Positions 16,813 through 26,040 of a stretch of DNA of 64,000 nucleotides are shown here, one piece after another. Each line of letters opens with the position of its first letter. The stretch's first letter is position 1. The translations under genes and the position numbers were made by a program. This DNA comes from JAAYUD01 sp041907665 (GTDB taxonomy: Bacteria > Bacteroidota > Bacteroidia > Bacteroidales > Bacteroidaceae), in assembly GCA_041907665.1 (NCBI GenBank), contig JAYRGW010000001.1, positions 62,001 to 126,000 of the forward strand, in the 5' to 3' direction. The notes under the pieces were generated by a model, which saw only the letters and a program-made list of their open reading frames with translations, did no database searches and was not told the origin of the DNA.

Positions 16813-19629
16813 TTAAAAACGTCCACCACCAAAACCGCCTCCTGGAGGAGGTCCAAATCCTCCACCATGACGACCAAATCCTCCGTGTGGACCACCTCTG
16901 CGCATTTCTTTACCTCCCAAGGTATTGATGCGATAAACGAAATGAACCATGAAATAACTTCCTAAAGTATTGTACTCGGTATCTGTCATCATGGTTTCAC
17001 TAATGCTACGTGTCAAATTGCTCCGTTGACGTAAAATATCATATATTTTGAATCGTAATGTCGCTTTATTATTTAACAAAGTCTTTGCTACTTGCGCGTT
17101 CCATATATATGTATTCTTGTTTAATCCTGATGAGTATCCTTCTTTAAAAAGGCAACTCATATCGGTAGAGATCGATACGTTCCAGGGTAAATTCAAATCG
17201 CTATTGAAACCTGTACTATAATCGAAGGTTTCTCGATTGCTATTTGTCTGTTTGTTATTTTTAGTCAGGTTGTAGATGATACCACCATTTAGAGTGATGT
17301 CAAATACGTCAGAACGAAAACTACTTGATAGACGTTGGTTTAGAACCAGGTTGCGAGTATTGCTTAATGTTGCATCTGTATTAGTATTGACGGTAGTATA
17401 GCTCACTGCATTGCTAAAATTGACGCCAGAGTTAGATGAAATAGTAAATTTCTTGTTTTTTAATGGCGTATTCAATGAGAAGAAGCCACTAGCATTCCAA
17501 TTTCCATTGACATTAGTCATTCTATATATTCTACCGCCTGTTGTCGTATCGTAAGTCATTTTGCTTGCTACTGAATTAATTGTGTTATTGTAGAAAGCAT
17601 TTGCGTTCATGCTTAATTGTGATGTCGGGAAGTAGTGATTGTAGAACAACCGAAAACGGTTAGTGAATGAAGGCTTTAAATCAGGGTTACCGTAACGTTG
17701 ATTTAATGGGTCGGAAATATCGATCACTGTTTGTAAAGATTGAATATCGGGAGCACTGCTTCTACCATCATATCGGAAGAAAAGAAAATGCTGTTTATTG
17801 AACATAAATCTAAACGTTACGTTTGGTGCGTAATTTATTACATCTTGTTTTAGGGTTCCTTCACGTTTTATGGGGATGTCGGTAACGCTTCTTGATGATT
17901 GAGGTATTACACTAAGACCTACTCCGTACATCATTTTTGTATAGACACCTCGCAAGGATAATCCTATGGTATGAGAATTATAATAGTTGTTTAACTTTGA
18001 ACTCAAGCTATCCGAATATTCGCCTAAGTCACTATGATCAAGATAGGCATTCGGGTTATTGTAAACATAAGATTTGCTTAGTTGGTTGTTATGCGAGAAA
18101 TCATACCTTACTTGTAAATAATGCTTTTTGAATATCGGTTCTGTATATGAAACAGATATCCCCCAGTTTTTGCTATTGTTATTCTTATCAGTATATCTAT
18201 TTATAAGTGTGCTGTCTCCCAATTGGTAAAATCTTGTGTTTGAATAAGAATCGTTATCAGCATCAGTATTTGTATACCCAAGGTTGGCTCCTATCATAAA
18301 ATTTCGTCCTTTATTATTTAAACGGCGGAATATCATCATTCGTCCACTTAGCGAAACATTATTATTTTTATTATATCCCATTCCAGTCCTGCTGTTTATA
18401 AGTGAGGAGAAGTCGCTCATAGAGGCATTGCTAGAAGACGACTGGCTATTAGAGTGAGTTTTGGAGTAACTCGCCGTCGGCATAAATACGATATTGGTCA
18501 ACGTGTCGGGCTGCCATACCATGTGCATATCCAATCGAATATCATCTCTTACGCGATTTGAAAAGCTATTGCTTCTACCATATGTGGAACTTTGACCTAA
18601 AAAGGTTTCCGAATCCGATTTAAGCTTGGCGTCATTATTAGTATGTCCGTATTCAATATTACCTTCAACTTTCAATTTCTTTTTTTCGGAACCGATATTG
18701 AATCCCATTTGTTTGGCTGCTGTAATGCCAGAACCACTGCTACCGTCTCTTCCTGCACCCGAGTCTCCAAATTCTGAGAAACCCTGATTGTTTGTGTTAT
18801 TGGCCGATGCAATTAATGTTCTACTTGCGTCGTCATTAAAATTGCTTAGCATCCCTTGAGCCTCATATCGATCTTTATTTCCTACGCCCCCTATGAAGTT
18901 GCCTATAAACCCTTGTTTCATTTCTTTTTTGACAGATAAGTCGAGAACCGACTCATCGTCGCCGTCATCAATACCTGTATAGCGGGCGTTATCACTCTTT
19001 TTATCGTAGGCTTTTACTTTATCTACCATATTGGCAGGTAAATTTTTCATGGCAACAGCAGGATCGTCCGAGAAGAATTCTTTTCCGTCTACTAAGATCT
19101 TTGTTATTTGTTTCCCATTGTGCGTGATTTTCCCATCGGAAGAAACTTCAACGCCTGGAATCTTTTTTACTAAATCTTCGAGCATTGATCCTTGGGCTAC
19201 TCTATAGGCCGAAGCGGCATATTCAATAGTATCACCCTTCACGGTGGCGGGAGGTGCTTGACCTACTACCACGGCTTCTTTTAATAATACAGCATCGGGA
19301 GAGAGCGAGATGATTCCTGCGTTGTAATTGGAACGCGAAGATGTGAGTTTTACTGCAATCTTTTTAGTTTTGTAACCCACATAAGATAATTTAAGAACAT
19401 ACGATCCGTCTTTTACTTTTGGTAATACGAAAGTACCGTCGCTTTTGCTTACACTTCCTGCTATATAAGTACTGTCGGGCAGGTGGAGAAGTTGAACCCC
19501 AGCTTGAATAACAGGTGACTTATCGCTAGCATCAATAATCTTGCCGGAAACTGTGATAATTTTGTTTTGTGCAAAGGATGAAATAATTCCTATCGTCAGG
19601 AATAGAATACTGGTAGCAATCTTTTTCAT
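16813..19629 (-). CDS. outer-membrane beta-barrel protein, TonB-dependent receptor type
   Basis: A 938-residue protein with a signal peptide (about residues 1-20, ending SFA). A carboxypeptidase-regulatory-like domain follows (VSGKIIDASDKSPVIQAGVQL...), then a plug region with KILVDGKEFFSDDPAVAMKNLP, then a large beta-barrel of the OMP_b-brl_3 family. The role is outer-membrane transport or binding; the ligand is unknown and no SusD partner is adjacent. The C-terminus carries an unusual tail of about 30 residues rich in Gly, Pro, Arg and His after the last barrel strand. It may share a transcript with cls and the helicase, 90 bp downstream. Confidence 0.9.
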   Translation of the reverse strand: MKKIATSILFLTIGIISSFAQNKIITVSGKIIDASDKSPVIQAGVQLLHLPDSTYIAGSVSKSDGTFVLPKVKDGSYVLKLSYVGYKTKKIAVKLTSSRSNYNAGIISLSPDAVLLKEAVVVGQAPPATVKGDTIEYAASAYRVAQGSMLEDLVKKIPGVEVSSDGKITHNGKQITKILVDGKEFFSDDPAVAMKNLPANMVDKVKAYDKKSDNARYTGIDDGDDESVLDLSVKKEMKQGFIGNFIGGVGNKDRYEAQGMLSNFNDDASRTLIASANNTNNQGFSEFGDSGAGRDGSSGSGITAAKQMGFNIGSEKKKLKVEGNIEYGHTNNDAKLKSDSETFLGQSSTYGRSNSFSNRVRDDIRLDMHMVWQPDTLTNIVFMPTASYSKTHSNSQSSSSNASMSDFSSLINSRTGMGYNKNNNVSLSGRMMIFRRLNNKGRNFMIGANLGYTNTDADNDSYSNTRFYQLGDSTLINRYTDKNNNSKNWGISVSYTEPIFKKHYLQVRYDFSHNNQLSKSYVYNNPNAYLDHSDLGEYSDSLSSKLNNYYNSHTIGLSLRGVYTKMMYGVGLSVIPQSSRSVTDIPIKREGTLKQDVINYAPNVTFRFMFNKQHFLFFRYDGRSSAPDIQSLQTVIDISDPLNQRYGNPDLKPSFTNRFRLFYNHYFPTSQLSMNANAFYNNTINSVASKMTYDTTTGGRIYRMTNVNGNWNASGFFSLNTPLKNKKFTISSNSGVNFSNAVSYTTVNTNTDATLSNTRNLVLNQRLSSSFRSDVFDITLNGGIIYNLTKNNKQTNSNRETFDYSTGFNSDLNLPWNVSISTDMSCLFKEGYSSGLNKNTYIWNAQVAKTLLNNKATLRFKIYDILRQRSNLTRSISETMMTDTEYNTLGSYFMVHFVYRINTLGGKEMRRGGPHGGFGRHGGGFGPPPGGGFGGGRF

Positions 19630-19734
19630 TTGTTACTGATTAATGACTTTTGGAATTAAGACGAATAAAAGAGAAAAAGGTTTAATATAAAAATGTCAAG
19701 TTAAGATTATTTTTGTTTTTCTTTTAAAAGAAAT

Positions 19735-19770
19735 TAGTCCAATTAGCTTATATTGAAGCTAATTGGACTA
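19735..19770 (-). terminator. terminator behind the GH3 gene
   Basis: Perfect 15-bp arms 19735-19749 and 19756-19770 with a six-base loop, 24 bp past the GH3 stop. T-rich DNA follows on the minus strand. Confidence 0.75.
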
Positions 19771-19793
19771 ATATAAGATGGGATTATTGCTAA

Positions 19794-22016
19794 TTATTTG
19801 CTTACCTCAAAATGACAACTTGAGCGGATGTCTTGCGATGAAGCTCCAACGAAAGCCTCGAAACTTCCTGGATCTACCATCCACATTTGTTTTTTATCAT
19901 TATAGTAACTTAAGGCATCTCTACCTATGGTTATGGATGCTTCTTTTGTTTCTCCAGGTTGCAAATAAACTTTTGTAAAACCTTTCAACTCTTTTAGCGG
20001 ACGCACTAATTGCGGCTTATTCTCTGCAATGTAGAGTTGTACCACCTCAGCACCAGCACGTTTTCCTGTATTTGTAATATTGATGCGGAATGTGATGCTG
20101 TCTTCTATTTGAATGCTTCTTTTATCGGCTATAAGCTTGCCATACTTGAATGTTGTATAGCTTAAACCAAAACCAAATGGAAATAGTGGTTTTAGTTTTT
20201 TCTGGTCTATATAGCGATAACCTACAAAGAGACCTTCTTTATACGTCTCATTCTTTCCATCTCCGGGATAATCACCAAGTTTGTTGGCCGAACATTGATT
20301 GAGGTTGGCGTAAAAAGTAAAGGGGAGTTTGCCTGATGGATTAACATCGCCAAACAGAATATCAGCAATTCCGTTTCCGGCTTCTGAACCACCATACCAA
20401 GCTTCTAACACCGCAGGAACTTTTTGCAGCCAAGGCATTGTAACGCAACTTCCTGTGAGCAATACCACGGATAAACGCGGATTCGCTTCGGCTAGGGCTG
20501 ATATTAATTTATCTTGCCCATAAGGTAGACTCAAAGTAAGGCGATCATCACCTTCACAATCTTGTTTTTCATTTTTATTCAAACCTCCTACAAAAACCAC
20601 AACATCGGCTTTTCGAGCTTCGGATATTGCTACTTGTAGCAAACTGTCGGTATTGATTGCTTTTTGTTCAGGTCTTTTGGCTCCCTTCAAATCTTGTTCT
20701 GCCACTGCCGGTGACTCATAACCTCTCGTATAACTAACTTCTATATTTTCTTTTGCTGCACGAGCAATAATTCCTTCCAAGGGTGGAATCTCTTCTCTTA
20801 CTTTTAGAGATGATGAACCACCACCAATTGTTAGCCTTTTTATGGCGTTCTCGCCAACAACTAATAGATGCTTTATGGATTGTGTGTTGAGAGGCAAAAC
20901 ATTTTTGTCGTTTTTCAACAAGACAGCTCCTTCTTGAATTATTTTTCGTCCTGCTTCGGCGTGTTCTTCCGAAGCAAACGAACCGAAAGGACGATTACGA
21001 TTCATGTTTGTCCGAAATTCTAGTCTTAAAATGCGACGTACTTTGTCATTTAATTCTTTTTCCGTGAATTCACCTTTTTGAATCATTTCTAGATACGGCG
21101 TTGCCAAATAGTAATTATCGTAAGCATTGCTGGCACTCCAGTTGAGCCCATTTGTCCACGTTCCAAATTCCATATCCAGGCCATTCTCGACAGCTTGCTT
21201 GGTGTCGTGTACGCCTCCCCAATCGGATATGACCACTCCGTCAAATTTCCAATCTCTCTTTAGTATGTTGTTAAGTAGATATTCATTATGGCAGCAATGT
21301 TGGTTCTTATATTGATTATATGAACCCATTAAAGCCCATGCATGTCCTTGCTCCACCGCAGCTTTGAATGCTGGTAGATATATTTCGTGTAAAGCTCGAT
21401 CATCAACATTTACGTTTATTTCTCCACGATATTTTTCCTGATTGTTCAGCGCATAATGTTTAACACATGCGGCGACCCCATTTTCTTGAACTCCTTTTAT
21501 GTAAGGTACTACCATCTGTGAAGTTAGGTAAGGGTCTTCTCCAAAGTATTCGAAGTTTCTTCCGTTAAGTGGAGTACGGCAGATATTTACGCCCGGTCCT
21601 AATAGTACGTTTTTATTGCGAAAACGTGCTTCTTCGCCAATACTTCTGCCATAAAGATATGACATTTGTGGATTCCACGTAGCAGATAAACAAGTTAGGG
21701 CTGGAAATGCTGTACATGAGTCATTTGTCCATCCGGCTCCATACCATTCGTCCCAAAGCACTTCGTTGCGTATTCCGTGAGGTCCGTCACTCATCCAGTT
21801 GTCTGGAATGCCAAGACGAGGTACACCTGCCGAACTGAATTTGGACTGAGCATGTATCATTGCGACTTTCTCTTTGAGGGTCATTCGAGAAAGTGCGTCT
21901 TCCACACGTTCTTCAATAGGTTTGGAATCGTCAAGATAGATAGGACGATTTTGTGCAATGACAACAGGTGAAGTCAGAAGGAAGCCTGTCATCATTATTC
22001 TGAAAAGCTTTATCAT
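19794..22016 (-). CDS. glycoside hydrolase family 3 beta-glycosidase
   Basis: A 740-residue secreted enzyme. A signal peptide occupies about residues 1-21 (ending VIAQ). The GH3 N-terminal barrel holds the substrate-binding segment VKHYALNNQEKYR and the catalytic nucleophile D265 in VVISDWGGVHD. The GH3 C-terminal domain starts near residue 370 (AVLLKNDKNVLPL), and a fibronectin type III-like domain ends the protein (VVQLYIAENKPQLVRPLKELKGF). This architecture is that of periplasmic beta-glucosidases; the specific sugar is not predictable. The gene stands alone, with a -7 element upstream and a terminator downstream. Confidence 0.92.
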   Translation of the reverse strand: MIKLFRIMMTGFLLTSPVVIAQNRPIYLDDSKPIEERVEDALSRMTLKEKVAMIHAQSKFSSAGVPRLGIPDNWMSDGPHGIRNEVLWDEWYGAGWTNDSCTAFPALTCLSATWNPQMSYLYGRSIGEEARFRNKNVLLGPGVNICRTPLNGRNFEYFGEDPYLTSQMVVPYIKGVQENGVAACVKHYALNNQEKYRGEINVNVDDRALHEIYLPAFKAAVEQGHAWALMGSYNQYKNQHCCHNEYLLNNILKRDWKFDGVVISDWGGVHDTKQAVENGLDMEFGTWTNGLNWSASNAYDNYYLATPYLEMIQKGEFTEKELNDKVRRILRLEFRTNMNRNRPFGSFASEEHAEAGRKIIQEGAVLLKNDKNVLPLNTQSIKHLLVVGENAIKRLTIGGGSSSLKVREEIPPLEGIIARAAKENIEVSYTRGYESPAVAEQDLKGAKRPEQKAINTDSLLQVAISEARKADVVVFVGGLNKNEKQDCEGDDRLTLSLPYGQDKLISALAEANPRLSVVLLTGSCVTMPWLQKVPAVLEAWYGGSEAGNGIADILFGDVNPSGKLPFTFYANLNQCSANKLGDYPGDGKNETYKEGLFVGYRYIDQKKLKPLFPFGFGLSYTTFKYGKLIADKRSIQIEDSITFRINITNTGKRAGAEVVQLYIAENKPQLVRPLKELKGFTKVYLQPGETKEASITIGRDALSYYNDKKQMWMVDPGSFEAFVGASSQDIRSSCHFEVSK

Positions 22017-22043
22017 AAGTAATATTCTTAATTAGATTTTGCT

Positions 22044-22051
22044 CAAAATTA
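22044..22051 (-). promoter_or_regulatory. candidate -7 element for the GH3 gene
   Basis: On the minus strand this reads TAATTTTG, a full TAnnTTTG match, 27 bp upstream of the ATG. No -33 TTTG is clear. Confidence 0.45.
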
Positions 22052-22226
22052 TAATAAAATAATGAAAGGATAAAGATCTAATGCACAAATAGTGGATATA
22101 AAATGCGATAAAAGTCTATAATATAGTCTATTAATTATAAAAACAGACTGAAAAAAGTGGATGAATACTTTGGTTATATATGGTAGGTTCTATCAAAAGG
22201 TAATCAGATATAAAAAACATAGCACG

Positions 22227-23417
22227 AAACAGACGTATGTCACTGCCGTAACTTCCGTTACTTACTGCGGTAACTAACGGAAGTTATCATGACAACTAAC
22301 GTTAGTTTCGCGTGCAACATCCGTTAGTTACCGCTGCGACATACGGTTGATTTTTTGCAAGGTGAAATAAAGCCACAGCCGCCGTTGTCGTATGTTAGTT
22401 TTTTCGGTGACGTCTTTAAGTTTTCGGAAAAACTAACATATGACAATATTTTTAGGAGCATATGACGTTTTGGAAGAATAAAGACAATACAGATTTGTTG
22501 AAGTCGTCGGTTCTTACTAATACTTAAAGATACCTCGTGTAGATATGTAAAACCTCGTTTTTTCTATTTTAGTTACGAAAACGTTTCTGTCACTGTTACT
22601 GACTGTATATCAGGCCCATACGTGCATACGACGCCAAAATGGGACACGAAAAATATGTTTTCTCTCAGAGAATCAATGCGTTATGATTTCTCTCAAATTT
22701 GCCCTGATAATGGGCGATACAAGGGGGTACTGAAAGTTGGCGTGCGAGAATTCTTTTTTCGACCTCGTTTTCAGAAGTGAATATGAAGAGCAATACTGAT
22801 ACTATTTTAACCATACCGAAGTGACACTTTCAAATGTGCGGAATCGATACTGTGTTTCCCAAAAATGATAACGACGAACATAAAAATTCATAAGGACGAA
22901 ACTAAAAGTTTGTAACTAGAAATATTTATTTTCGTCCTTATGAATTTCTCGCTGTTTATCAACGAATTACATGAAATGCGCCTATGTTGCGGCTCTAATT
23001 CGAGTTATATTCGAGCGATGGAACAATAGCAAAAATAGTGCTCTACAATAGTCTGTAGTCTATGTTGGGATAAGAAAGTATCAGAATATCGGAGAATGTT
23101 CACTTTGAGATCTGTTATGAAAAATGATTGTATGCAAAGCATTGTATCGTTGTTTCCTTCTGATGAAATGAGGTAAACAATCCAACTATTTGGAAGAAAT
23201 AGGACAACATCTATACGACTATTCATCGATTTTTTTTCTGCAATACAACTCTATTTTCAATCTTTGTCACTTCAGCATGACACCATTACGCACTATCACA
23301 CAGCATGTTAATGATGCACCACATACAACGCCAGCGAAAAGAGGTTCCAAAATCGGGGCAAGAGCATATTGTAGGAACGTTATTTCCGGTAGGGGTCTAT
23401 TTAGACTCAATCTAAAC
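22227..23417. repeat. 1.19 kb hairpin-rich repeat, copy 2 (inverted relative to copy 1)
   Basis: This 1191-bp segment is the reverse complement of 4298-5489 with about 90% identity by eye and almost equal length. The long hairpins are conserved: the ATAAGGACGAAAC stem at 22884-22947 carries a few mismatches, and the GTCGTATGTTAG stem lies near 22385-22445. Homology ends at AAACAGACGTATGTCAC on the left and at the small TTTAGA...TCTAAA hairpin (23401-23417) on the right. Beyond the right end only faint similarity continues (TAGCTGA). I see no target-site duplication and no intact transposase in or beside it. Confidence 0.85.
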
Positions 23418-23993
23418 ACGCCTCTAGAGGTAGCTGAGTGGTCGGTTTATGCACGAATAAGGAATTCCAGTGGTTTTGATAAGTACTTCATTTTTGTATT
23501 TTGATTGATGGTCCTATTTCTTGTCTCTTTATTATCGCATATATGTTGTCAAATTTCAGAATAGTTGATGTCCTTGTTTGCCTATATTAAATGGGACTTT
23601 TATATTCTTCTTCTTGTGCTGTTTCATAAGAATTCTTATTATTAATATATTATATAAGGATTTGATTAATTGTCTATTTCGTGTATTTTGTACATTGATT
23701 ATCGCCAAAAACAAAATTGAAAAAGAGTCCTTAAATGTAAAAAAATATCTTATAATATAAAACCTATTCTATAATATTAAAAATAGATCGTATTGTAACA
23801 TTTTTTATATACACAAATGTCTAAAATACTTTTTTCTTTTGTATTTTTGTTAATCTATGCTTTTAATGATGAATAAACGAAATCGATGTAAGGGCATTTT
23901 GCTGAGTATATGGGACTGTAAAATCTAAAATTGAGTAGTGGTTCCCTTTTACAAAAGGGATATATAATTTTGATTTAAAATACTTTTAATCTT
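23418..23993. other. AT-rich intergenic region
   Basis: No confident gene. TATTTTTG at 23842-23849 matches a -7 element. It is followed by a possible 23-codon ORF at 23857-23928 (starting MLLMMNKRNRCKG) and a perfect hairpin TCCCTTTT-AC-AAAAGGGA at 23943-23960. These could be the leader of the small ORF at 23994, but evidence is thin. Confidence 0.4.
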
Positions 23994-24248
23994 ATGGGTA
24001 TGATAAATAATAAGTGGTGGAAATCCCGATTCAGACGGATTTATTTAGTTATTGCAATTCGACATTTTATTACTCCTACTCATGTTATGCTTATTGCTCA
24101 TGGATGTTATACAATATATGCTCACTCTAATAAGCGTAAGAAGGAGAAAAAATTTGTTCAAGATTTAGCTAAAAAATCAAATAATAAAGAAAGGAGCGTG
24201 ACAATGAAAGTAAACTTTTATCAGTCTTTTAGTAATTATGAAAAATAG
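23994..24248 (+). CDS. hypothetical small basic protein
   Basis: An 84-residue ORF of no family I recognise. The N-terminal half is basic and partly hydrophobic (WWKSRFRRIYLVIAIRHF, then HVMLIAHGCYTIYAHS), so a membrane-associated helix is possible. The middle is Lys-rich (NKRKKEKKF). Met3 (24000) is an alternative start. Inside it, an in-frame ATG at 24204 has a strong Shine-Dalgarno-like AAGGAG seven bases upstream and would give a 14-residue peptide. An intrinsic terminator starts at the stop codon, which supports a real transcript. It may be a gene, a leader peptide, or chance. Confidence 0.35.
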   Translation: MGMINNKWWKSRFRRIYLVIAIRHFITPTHVMLIAHGCYTIYAHSNKRKKEKKFVQDLAKKSNNKERSVTMKVNFYQSFSNYEK

Positions 24249-24275
24249 TAGTTCGAGAGGATTACTATTTTTTTA
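24243..24275 (+). terminator. intrinsic terminator after the small ORF
   Basis: Perfect 8-bp arms AAATAGTA (24243-24250) and TACTATTT (24263-24270) followed by a T-run. The left arm overlaps the stop of the 84-residue ORF. Confidence 0.65.
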
Positions 24276-24305
24276 TTGATATATTTCAGATACTTTATTT
24301 TTTCA

Positions 24306-24313
24306 TAACTTTG
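24306..24313 (+). promoter_or_regulatory. candidate -7 element immediately before the macro-domain gene
   Basis: TAACTTTG fully matches TAnnTTTG and ends five bases before the ATG at 24319. If used, the transcript would start at or next to the start codon, making it leaderless. A clear -33 partner is not seen. Confidence 0.4.
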
Positions 24314-24318
24314 TTATT

Positions 24319-24825
24319 ATGAAAATACAAAATGATAACATTCAGGTTGTTGTGGGCGATATCACAAAGTATTGCGGCGATGCTATAGTCAATGCAGCCA
24401 ATACTTCTCTTCTTGGTGGTGGGGGTGTAGACGGGGCGATTCATCGTGCTGCTGGTCCTGGTTTATTGGATGAGTGTGCTACTTTGGGTGGATGTCATGT
24501 AGGGGAGAGTAAGATAACCAATGCCTATAATTTGCCTTGTAAGAAAGTCATTCATACCGTAGGTCCTATATGGTATGGGGGTGGCTTTCATGAAAGGGAG
24601 ATGCTTGGCTCTTGCTATAGAACTTCTTTGCAATTGGCTATCGAAAACCATTTGACTACGATAGCTTTTCCTTGTATTAGTACTGGAGTTTATCATTTCC
24701 CAAAAGATGAAGCTTCACGGATTGCTCTTGAAACCATTTCAAATTTTCTGGCTCATTTGTGTGATCTATCTTTGAAGATTACCATCGTTTGTTTTGATAG
24801 AGATTCTGCAAGTTATTATATTTAA
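24319..24825 (+). CDS. macro-domain protein, probable O-acetyl-ADP-ribose deacetylase
   Basis: A 168-residue single macro domain, the usual length of YmdB/MacroD-type enzymes. It shows VVVGDITKYCGDAIVNAANTSLLGGGGVDGAIHRAAGPGL, the ADP-ribose binding and catalytic loop with the conserved Asn and the GGGGVDGAIH stretch. The second loop is IAFPCISTGVYHFPKDEA. Enzymes of this class remove ADP-ribose or acetyl groups from ADP-ribosylated molecules in the cytoplasm. No ADP-ribosyltransferase gene is next to it, so a toxin-antitoxin role is not supported. The neighbours are a small ORF upstream and a TetR regulator downstream, separated by more than 300 bp. Confidence 0.93.
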   Translation: MKIQNDNIQVVVGDITKYCGDAIVNAANTSLLGGGGVDGAIHRAAGPGLLDECATLGGCHVGESKITNAYNLPCKKVIHTVGPIWYGGGFHEREMLGSCYRTSLQLAIENHLTTIAFPCISTGVYHFPKDEASRIALETISNFLAHLCDLSLKITIVCFDRDSASYYI

Positions 24826-25139
24826 AATCTTCTTGTGTGATTTTTATCTTTTGATTTTTAGAATAGCGTTTATTTGTGAGATCATAATTTTTATTGTCTG
24901 AAGGCTACATTAATTTATCGCACTTAAAAAAAGTACTTCTATATTGTTCTGTGTATTTATAAAAATATTCTTTTTTCTAAATAAAATGTGACATTTATTG
25001 TGTTGTGTAGCTGTTTTTTTGCAATGACGGATAAAAAAAATTAATTTATTAGAATAACTATGGAAACTTAATTTAAACCTTTGGTTTTATATTTACCTTT
25101 GTATATCATTAGATTGATAATTGATCAGATAATTATGAT
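24826..25139. other. AT-rich gap between macro-domain and TetR genes
   Basis: Apart from the -7 element TACCTTTG at 25094-25101, 39 bp before the TetR ATG, I see nothing recognisable. Confidence 0.5.
25094..25101 (+). promoter_or_regulatory. candidate -7 element for the TetR gene
   Basis: TACCTTTG, a full TAnnTTTG match, at a normal distance from the start at 25140. No well-placed -33 element. Confidence 0.45.
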
Positions 25140-25796
25140 ATGATAAGGGTAAAAGATACAAATGAACATACCGATGCTATTAAATTGAAAGTAGTAAAAT
25201 TGGCATCCAAGATGTTTAGGTCGCGTGGTGTCAAAGATGTGAAGATGGATGAAATTGCTTCAGCTTTGTCAATGTCGAAACGGACGATATATGAATTGTT
25301 CAATGACAAAGAATCATTGCTGATAGATTGTATGCAATATAGTCATGAAAAGAAGTCGAAAGAAACTTGTGAAATTGTCAAGTCTGCATCTAATGTGCTC
25401 GAAGTCATATTACTAGTATATGCCCATAGTCTCCAAGAATTACACGAAACGAATTTGAGATTCTTTCAAGACGTAAGATTATATCCCAGAGCCTATGCTC
25501 TAATAGGTAAACGCAATAAACAAGATTTTGAAGATGCGGTAAACTTCTTTAAACAAGGTGTTGATCAGGGGATATTTCGGTCGGATATTAATTTTGAGAT
25601 CTTTATAGTTATTCTTCATAAGCAGATTGATGCGTTACTTCATGAGGGGGTTAGCAAAAACTTTTCTTTTTTTGATGTTTATGAATTTATAATGTTTACT
25701 TTTCTTAGAGGAGTCTCTACTCGAAAGGGACAGGATATAATAGAAGATTTTATAGATAATTTTAAAAAGAAAGCTTTATATATTAAAAGCGAATAA
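25140..25796 (+). CDS. TetR/AcrR-family transcriptional regulator
   Basis: A 218-residue protein. The N-terminal TetR helix-turn-helix is clear: KLASKMFRSRGVKDVKMDEIASALSMSKRTIYELFNDKESLL at about residues 19-60. The remaining helical C-terminal domain would bind an unknown ligand. No transporter or enzyme lies on the same strand behind it, and the next gene is convergent, so the target is unknown and may be distant. The start ATG has a promoter-like element 39 bp upstream. Confidence 0.9.
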   Translation: MIRVKDTNEHTDAIKLKVVKLASKMFRSRGVKDVKMDEIASALSMSKRTIYELFNDKESLLIDCMQYSHEKKSKETCEIVKSASNVLEVILLVYAHSLQELHETNLRFFQDVRLYPRAYALIGKRNKQDFEDAVNFFKQGVDQGIFRSDINFEIFIVILHKQIDALLHEGVSKNFSFFDVYEFIMFTFLRGVSTRKGQDIIEDFIDNFKKKALYIKSE

Positions 25797-25914
25797 TATA
25801 GTATTGATATGTTATCGAAGCAATAAAATGTTGCTTTTATTATATTTATCATATTGTCATGTGGCACTTTTGTTGCTAAAGTGGGAGGTTTAGGGCTCAC
25901 GGTGCCATGTAGGT

Positions 25915-25978
25915 ATAAAGAAAGTGGAAGACTGAATCGTTAGGATGAATCAACGAGCAGTCTTCCACTTTCCTTTAT
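25915..25978. terminator. bidirectional terminator between the TetR and GH20 genes
   Basis: Perfect 15-bp arms GAAAGTGGAAGACTG (25920-25934) and its complement (25958-25972), extended outward with one unpaired base to ATAAAG/CTTTAT. It lies between convergent genes. A weaker hairpin (about 25859-25909, CATGTGGCAC against GTGCCATG) precedes it. Confidence 0.7.
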
Positions 25979-26040
25979 GAAAAAGCCGTGGGGCTTTAAT
26001 AAATAAATTTAGTGCATTCTCAATACGGGTTTATTTAGGC

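Noticed and set aside
23425..23475. tRNA-like stretch (GAGGTAGCTGAGTGGTCGG) resembling the D-arm of tRNA-Ser
   Set aside because: No acceptor stem, anticodon stem or T-arm follows, and the corresponding place beside repeat copy 1 carries a diverged version (TAGCTGATAGCTG), so the likeness looks accidental.
23578..23760. 60-codon hydrophobic ORF in AT-rich DNA
   Set aside because: The composition follows the AT-rich background, there is no ribosome-binding or promoter support and no family resemblance.
23994..24825. Toxin-antitoxin pair of DarTG type (macro domain as antitoxin)
   Set aside because: The neighbouring 84-residue ORF has no ADP-ribosyltransferase motifs and is far too short for DarT.
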